A stretch of 14,665 bases of DNA from JBAZLV01 sp041650055 (GTDB lineage Bacteria; Nitrospirota; UBA9217). The position numbers and the translations under genes are program-made. The notes under the pieces were generated by a model. The model did not search any database, was not told where the DNA came from, and saw only the letters and a list, made by a program, of their open reading frames with translations. The stretch spans positions 1 through 14,665 of the forward strand of contig JBAZLV010000047.1 of the NCBI GenBank assembly GCA_041650055.1, written 5' to 3'. Position 1 is the first letter of the stretch; each line of letters begins with the position of its first letter. Positions 1-6,387 of the stretch are shown piece after piece.

Positions 1-660
1 ACCACTGGAGATACGCGGCCCCAGCCACATCTTGTTTTCCTTAATATTTGGAAAAACTTCTTTATAAGTAATCGCATTCATATTGCCAATAATGGCAAAT
101 TTTTTATCGTGATCAAAAAGCTTCTTAATATACTCGCGAAACAGGCTGAACGGCGGATTTGTTACCACGACGTCTGATTGGTTCAGCAAATTTATGCATT
201 CATCACTACGAAAGTCGCCGTCACCTTCTAGCGGCGTCCATTCGTTCTGGTTGTTTTCCTTTAACTGCTTGGCAACGTCCTTCAAGTTGAACTCGCCGTC
301 ACCATCTATGTCGTGAACTTCGTTGATAATAAACTTGTTGGCATTTATCTTAGGGCGACCTTTCGATTTTGGTAAAGTTTTGTCATTGCCAAACAATGCC
401 AATTGCGTATTGGCTATGGGCGAGGGCTTGTAGCTGGTGGTGATGAGCTGTTTCAATCCAAGCTTTTTAAAATTGAGAACAAAATAGCGAAAGAAATTGC
501 TCTCGAACGGATCATCGCAGTTGCAATACACCACCTTGCCGCGGAAAACATCGGGGCTGTATTCCAAGTACGCTTCAATCTCTTTCTGAATATCGCCGTA
601 CTGAGTGTAAAACTCATCATTTTTTGCCCTTTTTGCATTTGTAAGATTATTGTTTGCCAT
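1..660 (-). CDS. EcoRI-type adenine-specific DNA methyltransferase (3' end cut off by window edge)
   Basis: Reads in frame from ATG at 660 to base 1, giving 220 residues with no stop, so the C-terminus lies outside the window. A clear Shine-Dalgarno (CAGGAG) lies 5 nt before the ATG. The N-terminal part shows KNDEFYTQ (residues 13-20), VYCNCDDP (44-51) followed by SNFFRYF, and the catalytic motif IV NPPF at 168-171 (VVVTNPPFSLF). NPPF is the N6-adenine/N4-cytosine amino-methyltransferase signature. The combination with CNCDDP and DEFYTQ is typical of the M.EcoRI family, which transfers a methyl group from S-adenosylmethionine to adenine in DNA. M.EcoRI family members are roughly 320-400 residues, so about half is visible. 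No restriction endonuclease is seen upstream; a partner could lie beyond the left edge, or this could be an orphan methylase. The family assignment is from motif recognition. Confidence 0.85.
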   Translation of the reverse strand, partial: MANNNLTNAKRAKNDEFYTQYGDIQKEIEAYLEYSPDVFRGKVVYCNCDDPFESNFFRYFVLNFKKLGLKQLITTSYKPSPIANTQLALFGNDKTLPKSKGRPKINANKFIINEVHDIDGDGEFNLKDVAKQLKENNQNEWTPLEGDGDFRSDECINLLNQSDVVVTNPPFSLFREYIKKLFDHDKKFAIIGNMNAITYKEVFPNIKENKMWLGPRISSG

Positions 661-721
661 GTTGCTCCTGTTAGATCGTTGTTTCTCAGTCAGGGGTCTC
701 AGCAAGCTATCGAAAAAAGTC

Positions 722-840
722 TTTTTGCCGTCTTTGCGAGTCCCAATGTATTGGGATAAACTCCGCGAAGCAATCTCGCATTAAGCAAAACAACAAGCTA
801 TAGATTGCCGCATTACAAAAATCGCTCCTCGCAATGACAG
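722..840. repeat. Nested palindromic intergenic repeat (MITE/REP-like)
   Basis: The gap 661-967 holds no credible gene. Most of it is a palindromic element. The outer arms are GTCTTTGCGAG (730-740) and CTCGCAATGAC (828-838), complementary at 10 of 11 positions. Inside are GCAATCT (770-776) paired with AGATTGC (802-808), and a small hairpin TCCCAAT/ATTGGGA (741-747, 750-756). The motif combination, with TTGCGAG and GAAGCAATCTCGC, resembles short dispersed non-coding repeats common in many environmental bacterial genomes. Only one copy is in this window, so its repetitive nature is inferred from resemblance. Confidence 0.6.
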
Positions 841-967
841 AAACGATGCTTTTCAACAGTCTGTAGGCGAATATATGCCTGATTCACAATGATGTCAATG
901 ATAACGATTGAGTAGGTCAAGATGGATTTCTATAATTTCCGAAATAATCTCCAGAATGATAATAACT

Positions 968-1777
968 CTATTCCTTCTCATTTCCTTGAACGAATCCCAT
1001 GACCATCTTCCACCACTCCAAATCAACCCGCTCTGGCCAATCATTGTGATAGGAATTTTTTACTACATCCATTTTGTGAGTAGTTGAGAGAGACGCTGAC
1101 AATGCCTCTGCATGATGTATCGGTATTATCTCATCTTGTTCGGCACCGACAATAGCAATTCTTCCATGGTATTCTTTTAGATTTTTTACCGTATCATACT
1201 TGTCTTTCATAAATAATCGAACTGGAAAAAACCAAGGGAATTTTTCTTTTGCTACAGACAACAAAGTATCCCATGGAGTAATAAGAATTATCCCGTCAAT
1301 CTTGATAGCCGCATTTTTAGCAACAGCCGCGGCAACTCCAGAGCCAAGCGATTCTCCTAAGAGAAATATCGGCGACCCGAATTGTTCAAAAATCAACTTT
1401 AGCGTCTCTTGTCCATCTTGAACAAACGACTCTTCGCTTAGCTCACCTTTGCGATTTCCATATCCCGGGTATTCCGCAAGCAGCACGCGATAACCAAGCT
1501 GGGACAGCACTTTTCCATAATACTGTCTATCTGCTGCTGTTCCTGCATTTCCATGAAAAACAACAATCGTTCCTTTCGCTTTCTTAATTTGTTGAGCAGT
1601 AATGAATCCTCGATAATTCACTTCCGAAGGCCAGAACTGTAAGTTATGAACAGCAAGAGCTGATTGCGGAGGTACATTATTACTCGGATAATAGAGCATG
1701 TTTCTCTGAAGATTGCAACTGAAAAGGGCTGAAAGGAAGGTCATAAGCGCAATACTGTTAATAAGTAGCTTTCTCAT
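968..1777 (-). CDS. Alpha/beta hydrolase, predicted lipoprotein
   Basis: 269 residues. The N-terminus is a lipoprotein signal: basic MRKLL, a hydrophobic stretch, then the lipobox LFSC with Cys21 as the acylation site, so it is probably anchored in a membrane facing the periplasm. The alpha/beta-hydrolase fold is shown by HGNAG (75-79, oxyanion region), the nucleophile elbow GESLGSG with Ser143, the acid Asp215 in AEQDEIIP and the histidine His244 in NSYHNDW. This is the arrangement of the BEM46-like/serine aminopeptidase-like hydrolases. The substrate cannot be told. The start is the ATG at 1777, which gives a normal signal peptide although only a weak ribosome-binding site is visible. It lies 61 bp downstream of the small coiled-coil gene on the same strand and may be co-transcribed. 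Confidence 0.85.
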   Translation of the reverse strand: MRKLLINSIALMTFLSALFSCNLQRNMLYYPSNNVPPQSALAVHNLQFWPSEVNYRGFITAQQIKKAKGTIVVFHGNAGTAADRQYYGKVLSQLGYRVLLAEYPGYGNRKGELSEESFVQDGQETLKLIFEQFGSPIFLLGESLGSGVAAAVAKNAAIKIDGIILITPWDTLLSVAKEKFPWFFPVRLFMKDKYDTVKNLKEYHGRIAIVGAEQDEIIPIHHAEALSASLSTTHKMDVVKNSYHNDWPERVDLEWWKMVMGFVQGNEKE

Positions 1778-1838
1778 TTGTTCATATTAACGAACTTGTT
1801 GAGATGCATGTCTTTGAGCATCGTTAAGCTGGATTATG

Positions 1839-2204
1839 TTAATCACCTATACGTTTCTTTAAAGAAGCGACTTCCTCTTTCGCCTTATTAATCCGTTCAT
1901 GTAATTCAGGGCGGGGGTCCTGGGTTATCGTCAATGTCCCTTTTTGACCTGTACGTGGACACGTAGGTATATTGGCTTCCATTCTTCTAATATCTTCTTC
2001 AACCTTTACAAGTGCATTTTCATAGGCTTCTAGTTCCGCAGTTTTATTTTTTAGCTCTTCACGAAAATCGGCTTTAGACTTACCAATGGATTGAAATGAT
2101 CCAAAAACACTGCTCTTAATTTGTGACAGTCGTGAATCAGGAGAGGCCGGTAAAAAATAAAAAATTACTATTATAAAGAACAGCGCCAGAATTGCTTTTT
2201 TCAT
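1839..2204 (-). CDS. Small membrane-anchored or secreted coiled-coil protein, unknown function
   Basis: 121 residues starting at ATG 2204 with a good Shine-Dalgarno (AAGGTGG, about 4-5 nt spacing). Residues 3-20 are strongly hydrophobic (KAILALFFIIVIFYFLPA), either a signal anchor or an uncleaved signal peptide. Residues about 45-78 and 102-118 are charged and heptad-like, predicting two helices or a coiled coil. Between them lies a short segment with one Cys and PRTGQKG (around 81-88). I recognise no family. Its position directly before the lipoprotein hydrolase on the same strand suggests an envelope role. It is credible as a gene because of the ribosome-binding site and coherent composition. 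Confidence 0.65.
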   Translation of the reverse strand: MKKAILALFFIIVIFYFLPASPDSRLSQIKSSVFGSFQSIGKSKADFREELKNKTAELEAYENALVKVEEDIRRMEANIPTCPRTGQKGTLTITQDPRPELHERINKAKEEVASLKKRIGD

Positions 2205-2320
2205 TTTACCACCTTATTTAATCAAATGAGCTAACTGATGTGCAGTTTTTTCACTTATCTGATTTGGAAGTCTTGTTAAATATTATCCTCCATAGCCGAG
2301 AAAACAAGATCTAACGATGC

Positions 2321-2353
2321 CAAAAAGAAGTGTACCAAAACACCCTCTTTTTG
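2321..2353. other. Imperfect hairpin in the leader region before the DUF4139 gene
   Basis: CAAAAAGA (2321-2328) pairs with TCTTTTTG (2346-2353). Inside it, GTGT (2330-2333) pairs with ACAC (2340-2343), leaving a 6-nt loop and a small asymmetric bulge. It lies about 97 nt upstream of the start codon at 2450 and is not followed by a T-run on the plus strand. It could be a leader hairpin or chance. The rest of the divergent gap 2205-2449 shows no feature I can support other than ribosome-binding sites. Confidence 0.3.
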
Positions 2354-2449
2354 TAAATCATAATTGCCTAATTTTAAATATCGGAACTTTTTCAGATTTC
2401 CTTTTGTCTAAAGCACAAAAGCAGTTCATTTCTCTTTGTGGAGGTTCCC

Positions 2450-3895
2450 ATGCAATTCAAATCTTTTGTTACAGCTCTTGCAGTTCTGGTTTTATTAGGC
2501 ATCAATGAAACACCCTCTTTCGCAGCAAAAAACGAAACAGCATCAAGTACATTGGATGACCAGACCAGCGTTGCTCTGACCATTTACAACGTAAATCTCG
2601 GTCTTGTCAAAGATCAGCGCCAGATTAAGCTCTTCAAAGGCATTGGCAATCTGCGGTTCATGGACGTTGCATCACAGATCATTCCCACAAGCGTCTCAAT
2701 AAAATCGCTCATCAACTCTGACAGCCTGCAGGTACTTGAACAGAATTACGAATACGATCTCTTGAATCCTCAAAAACTGCTCGACAAATACGTAGGCAAG
2801 GAAGTCAAGCTCTATACCAAGAACCTTTACACTGAACGTGAAGAACTGGTTACTGCGACACTCCTTTCGAACAATGGCCAGCCAATCTACAAAATCGGCG
2901 ACGAGATAACCTTCGGTCATCCAGGAAGAATTATCTTTCCGGGCGTTCCTGAAAATCTGAGCGCAAAACCAACACTTGTGTGGATGCTCGAAAATACTCT
3001 TCCTTCTGCGCAAAAAATCGAGGCATCGTATCTTACCAATGGCATCAATTGGCGTTCAGATTATGTGGTGACATTGAATGAGAAAGATGATAAAGCAGAC
3101 TTGTCCGGTTGGGTAACGATCGATAATCACAGTGGAGCAACCTATAAAAATGCGAAATTAAAGCTGGTTGCCGGTGATGTGAATCGCGCAAAAGATGAGC
3201 ATGAATACAAGGATAAATTGATGCGCGTAGCTGAAATGGCCACAAAGTCAGCTCCGGCCCCGCAGTTCAAGGAAGATTCATTTTTTGAATATCATATTTA
3301 CACACTTCAGCGGACTGCCACGGTCAAGGACAACCAGACAAAACAGATTAACCTGGTAACTGCTTCTGATATTCCAGTCAAGAAAGAACTGCTTTATCAC
3401 GGTGCAAATTATTATTACTACAGCAGATACGGTGAAGCAATGTCAAACCAGAAGATCGGCGTATTTGTGGAGATTCAGAATAAGAAGGAGAACAATCTCG
3501 GCATTCCGCTTCCCAAGGGAACCGTACGTGTCTATAAACAAGACAAGGAAGGAAGCCTTCAGTTTGTCGGAGAAGATTCCATTGACCATACGCCCAAGGA
3601 CGAGAAAATCAGAATCAAGCTAGGCGATGCCTTTGATGTGGTTGGAAGCAGAAAGCAGACTGACTGGAAAAAGATTGCGTATGACACCTACGAAGCCGCC
3701 TTCGAAATATCGCTCAGGAATCATAAGAAGGAAGATGTTGTAGTGAAAGTGGTCGAACCGATTCCTGGTGACTGGAAAATGCTGAATACTTCACATGACT
3801 ATACAAAATCAGAAGCCTTCACTGCCGAATTTAATATTCTTGTGCCGAAAGATCATGAAGTGAAATTAACCTACCGGGTAAGAATGCGATATTAG
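2450..3895 (+). CDS. Secreted DUF4139 domain-containing protein
   Basis: 481 residues from ATG 2450, chosen because GGAGG (2440-2444) lies 5 nt upstream. A GTG at 2438 in the same frame would overlap this ribosome-binding site and is rejected. Residues 1-25 form a Sec signal peptide (hydrophobic core, PSFA-A cleavage site), so the protein is exported. The mature part begins with VALTIYNVNLGLVKDQRQI and continues with PTSVSI and VLEQNYEYDLLNPQKLLDKYVG, the pattern of DUF4139 proteins. A C-terminal immunoglobulin-like beta region (VVEPIPGDWKM to KLTYRVRMRY) is typical of the family. No N-terminal DUF4140 coiled coil is seen, unlike the two-domain relatives. No catalytic motif or biochemical function is known to me for this family. 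Confidence 0.85.
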   Translation: MQFKSFVTALAVLVLLGINETPSFAAKNETASSTLDDQTSVALTIYNVNLGLVKDQRQIKLFKGIGNLRFMDVASQIIPTSVSIKSLINSDSLQVLEQNYEYDLLNPQKLLDKYVGKEVKLYTKNLYTEREELVTATLLSNNGQPIYKIGDEITFGHPGRIIFPGVPENLSAKPTLVWMLENTLPSAQKIEASYLTNGINWRSDYVVTLNEKDDKADLSGWVTIDNHSGATYKNAKLKLVAGDVNRAKDEHEYKDKLMRVAEMATKSAPAPQFKEDSFFEYHIYTLQRTATVKDNQTKQINLVTASDIPVKKELLYHGANYYYYSRYGEAMSNQKIGVFVEIQNKKENNLGIPLPKGTVRVYKQDKEGSLQFVGEDSIDHTPKDEKIRIKLGDAFDVVGSRKQTDWKKIAYDTYEAAFEISLRNHKKEDVVVKVVEPIPGDWKMLNTSHDYTKSEAFTAEFNILVPKDHEVKLTYRVRMRY

Positions 3896-3930
3896 GAGAA
3901 TAGTCTCATAATAACCGTACCTACTTTGAT

Positions 3931-4003
3931 AGGTCATCCCCGAATGCCTCTATCGGGGATACGGTTTTACACCAGATTCCCGGTGAAAGCTTCGGGAATG
4001 ACA
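3931..4003. repeat. Two facing copies of a short palindromic repeat; possible bidirectional terminator
   Basis: Copy 1 has the stem ATCCCCGA (3936-3943)/TCGGGGAT (3953-3960). Copy 2 has the stem ATTCCCG (3976-3982)/CGGGAAT (3993-3999). Read on the minus strand, copy 2 starts GTCATTCCCGAA, matching GTCATCCCCGAA of copy 1, so these are diverged copies in inverted orientation. They lie between convergent genes (stop at 3895 on plus, stop at 4033 on minus). The hairpins could help terminate both transcripts, but neither is followed by a proper T-run. Confidence 0.6.
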
Positions 4004-4032
4004 TTTCTTGATGTCGTTACTATTTGAGATCG

Positions 4033-5952
4033 TTAACAAATACCGGCAGCTCCACCAAATGTATCCACAATTTTTTTCACGAGCGCGGGAAGCGAGGGGT
4101 CCCGCGCTCCCATGACCAGAACACAGTCACCCGATTTCGCATCAGCTTTTAACTTCATCAAAAGCGCATCACGATCACTTACTGCTTCTGCATAGAACGG
4201 AACTTGACCAAGGCCGCTGATGATGACTTCTGAAGAAATGTCTTTTACTGCCGTTCCTCCTGCATAATAGATGGGGAGAAGATAGAGAGCATCCTCTGGC
4301 TGAAAAATAGTCTTGAACGCAGCAATGTACTCATCTTTTAAAAATCGGGTTGGGCCGAATCCATGCGGCTGGTACACCGCTATGATGCGGTTCGAAATTC
4401 CCCTGGCTGCTTCAACAGCAGCCTTTATTTTCGCAGGATTGTGCGCAAAATCGTCAATCACACACACGTTCTGCTGCGTATTCATCACACAAAACCGCCG
4501 TGCAACTCCTTCATACCGGCGAACAGCGTCTGAAAGCGCAATTGGATCGCATCCAAAATGTTCGCACACGCACAGCGCTGCACGTAAATTTTCAAGATTA
4601 TGTTTACCAGGAAGCGGGAGATGATATTCAATACCATTCTTAAAAAGTTTTACTGAATCCGGCAAAAGCTCTTCGTGATCCGGTTTCCATGAACTTCCCG
4701 TGCCCGTTCCAAACCGTATAGAAGCAGGAAGCGATGCAAGAACCGGATCATCCCCATTCGAAGCTGTCCATGGAGTGTTTGAGATAACGGTTCTAAAGAG
4801 TTCCTTTATTTCATCGACACTTTTATGATCTTTCGAAACATTCAGAAAAACCGCTGCCTGCGGCCTATACTTGACCAGGCTGCCGTCGCTTTCATCAGCT
4901 TCAACTACGAGAAGATCAGAGCCCCCGCTCCAGGCATTCCCGATCATTCCCTCTTTTTCCAATCTCCGTAATCCTGCTCCGCTTATGAGCGAGGGAGATT
5001 TCTCGCATGCAGTAAGAAATTCGAAGATCATCGCGGTCACCGTTGATTTTCCGCTGGTCCCGCAAACCGCGATCGTTGTTTTTGTTTCGATAAGAGCGGC
5101 CAGTAAATCCGAGCGATGAATAATCGGAATGCCAAAATTTCGCGCAGTTGCAATATCCGGATTCAATTCTTCTATGGCCGTAGAAACGCAGACTGCATCG
5201 ACATCTGCACGAACGCCTGAACCGTCCTGGGGAACGACCGTACATCCCAGTTCTTCGAGCGATTTCCGGATAAACAACGTATCCTCGCTGGTATTGAAAC
5301 GATCCGAGCCGGACACGCCGATTCCCTGGAAGCGAAGATACTGCGCAAGTGCGCTCATACCGCTCCCGAAAATGCCTGTAAAATGAATTCTCCGGCAAGG
5401 ATGTCCATTGACAACAACAGGGGGTGGATCAATATACACAAGCGTTCCTTCAGCGACCATGTCAAACAACCGGATAACATCTTCATTGCGCATGCCCACA
5501 CAACCGTGTGAGAGCGGGGTTCCGATCCGTTTTTCCTGTGTTGTTCCGTGAATATAAATGTAGCGGTCGTAGGAATCAACGCCAGGTCCCTTGTTGATTC
5601 CTTTTTCTAGTCCTTCGAGCCTTAGGATCCTGGTGAGGACAAGATTATTTTCATTTGCATTCCCATTCCAGGTAAGTCCTGTATCGATGCGATCAACAAA
5701 AATCCGGCCTGTGGGCGCTCCACCGCCAATTTTTTCCACGATACGGTGAATGCCTGGCGGAGTCTTGAGTGAGTTTTCACGAATACCGATTCCTAGCCGG
5801 GATGTAGAAATAGCAAATTGCTCAAGAATCGTGTCTTTTTCACAGACAAGGAGTGATTGAGTCTCAAGAGAAACAACGAGGAACATATCTCCGGGATCAC
5901 GCATGAACGGTTGCAGAATGGTAAAAAAAGCTTGTCCTCGTGTTGTGTTCAT
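4033..5952 (-). CDS. YkuD-type L,D-transpeptidase domain fused to a MurC/Mpl-like Mur ligase
   Basis: About 639 residues from ATG 5952. An in-frame GTG at 5988, directly after the upstream gene's stop, would add 12 residues but has no ribosome-binding site; numbers below use that longer form. Residues about 35-190 are a YkuD domain: His147 in YIYIHGTT and SHGCVGM with the presumed nucleophile Cys163. The family usually has Arg or Asn where Gly165 stands. Residues about 200-650 form a complete Mur ligase: Rossmann motif GIFGSGMSALA (about 205-215), P-loop GTSGKST (310-316), EADESDGS (363-370), PGKHNLEN, RRF, DDFAHNP and QPHGFGPTRF. This order and the N-terminal Rossmann domain match MurC (UDP-MurNAc:L-alanine ligase) or Mpl (recycling ligase), although P-loop and C-terminal residues differ from classical MurC. 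There is no signal peptide or membrane segment, so the whole protein should be cytosolic, odd for an L,D-transpeptidase. The exact reaction of either half is unproven. Confidence 0.85.
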   Translation of the reverse strand: MNTTRGQAFFTILQPFMRDPGDMFLVVSLETQSLLVCEKDTILEQFAISTSRLGIGIRENSLKTPPGIHRIVEKIGGGAPTGRIFVDRIDTGLTWNGNANENNLVLTRILRLEGLEKGINKGPGVDSYDRYIYIHGTTQEKRIGTPLSHGCVGMRNEDVIRLFDMVAEGTLVYIDPPPVVVNGHPCRRIHFTGIFGSGMSALAQYLRFQGIGVSGSDRFNTSEDTLFIRKSLEELGCTVVPQDGSGVRADVDAVCVSTAIEELNPDIATARNFGIPIIHRSDLLAALIETKTTIAVCGTSGKSTVTAMIFEFLTACEKSPSLISGAGLRRLEKEGMIGNAWSGGSDLLVVEADESDGSLVKYRPQAAVFLNVSKDHKSVDEIKELFRTVISNTPWTASNGDDPVLASLPASIRFGTGTGSSWKPDHEELLPDSVKLFKNGIEYHLPLPGKHNLENLRAALCVCEHFGCDPIALSDAVRRYEGVARRFCVMNTQQNVCVIDDFAHNPAKIKAAVEAARGISNRIIAVYQPHGFGPTRFLKDEYIAAFKTIFQPEDALYLLPIYYAGGTAVKDISSEVIISGLGQVPFYAEAVSDRDALLMKLKADAKSGDCVLVMGARDPSLPALVKKIVDTFGGAAGIC

Positions 5953-5988
5953 AAGAAGATTGATTTCCCTGCAAAAGAAGTGAATCAC

Positions 5989-6318
5989 TCAGCAAACGTC
6001 ATCAAGGGTGATACTCCCGGATTCAATCAATTGTGCAAGGAATAAAAAACCGCCGCAGGGCGGTGCATTTCTATCCTGCATGAAATCACAGTCATGATCA
6101 TAGAAATCGCATGTCACGCACATCTTTTTGGTCATGGCATCTGCAACTGCTGCATTTATAGGTCGATCTCTTTTTTTAATAACAAGCTTTTTCCCTTTTT
6201 CAAGCAGCCGCTCCACAATCCTATACCCTTTGCAAAAAATAGTTTCTTTCACCCCGGATTTTGCATAAAAACAAAATTCCTTACAGAAGTTTTTTTTGAA
6301 AGAGGCATCCGGTTTCAT
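5989..6318 (-). CDS. Cysteine-rich small protein, possible metal or Fe-S binding, unknown function
   Basis: 109 residues with eight cysteines: Cys12, 16, 29, 67, 70, 77, 88 and 109. The C-terminal half has the compact pattern CVTCDFYDHDCDFM followed by APPCGGF, then a hydrophobic helix and an acidic tail. The N-terminal half has CKEFCFYAKSG and a helix with KGKK. Spaced cysteines of this kind usually bind zinc or an Fe-S cluster; this is inference. No signal peptide, so probably cytosolic. Its stop codon (5991-5989) abuts the possible GTG start of the YkuD-Mur fusion, so the two are very likely one transcription unit. The ATG at 6318 lies only 8 nt after an extended -10 box, so the mRNA may be leaderless. 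The next in-frame Met is residue 62. I do not recognise a named family. Confidence 0.72.
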   Translation of the reverse strand: MKPDASFKKNFCKEFCFYAKSGVKETIFCKGYRIVERLLEKGKKLVIKKRDRPINAAVADAMTKKMCVTCDFYDHDCDFMQDRNAPPCGGFLFLAQLIESGSITLDDVC

Positions 6319-6332
6319 GGCAGCACATTATA
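6319..6332 (-). promoter_or_regulatory. Extended -10 promoter of the Cys-rich/YkuD-Mur unit
   Basis: On the minus strand TGGTATAAT ends at 6327, a TGnTATAAT extended -10. No good -35 box is seen, as expected for this promoter class. The predicted start point, 6-8 nt downstream, falls at about 6319-6321, immediately before the ATG at 6318, giving an mRNA with almost no leader. Confidence 0.6.
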
Positions 6333-6351
6333 CCAAAAATATCGCATCTAA

Positions 6352-6366
6352 TGCTATAATATCAGT
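6352..6366 (+). promoter_or_regulatory. Extended -10 promoter of the radical SAM/micropeptide unit
   Basis: TGCTATAAT (6352-6360) is a perfect extended -10 and no convincing -35 lies upstream. Transcription should start at about 6366-6368. That would make the ATG at 6367 leaderless, or give a roughly 21-nt leader with GGAG (6381-6384) before the ATG at 6388. It lies back to back with the extended -10 of the opposite strand, with the two -10 hexamers only 22 bp apart, so the two promoters probably compete or share control. Confidence 0.6.
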
Positions 6367-6387
6367 ATGCGTTACTTTCTGGAGCGC

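Noticed and set aside
403..759. 118-codon plus-strand frame over the methyltransferase
   Set aside because: Lies opposite the conserved methyltransferase coding region and runs into the palindromic repeat; no family resemblance.
2317..2508. 63-codon plus-strand frame ahead of and overlapping the DUF4139 start
   Set aside because: No ribosome-binding site, overlaps the signal-peptide coding region in another frame, low-complexity translation.
4916..5398. 160-codon frame within the YkuD-Mur gene, same strand, other phase
   Set aside because: Arginine- and serine-rich out-of-phase translation of a gene with clear Mur ligase motifs.
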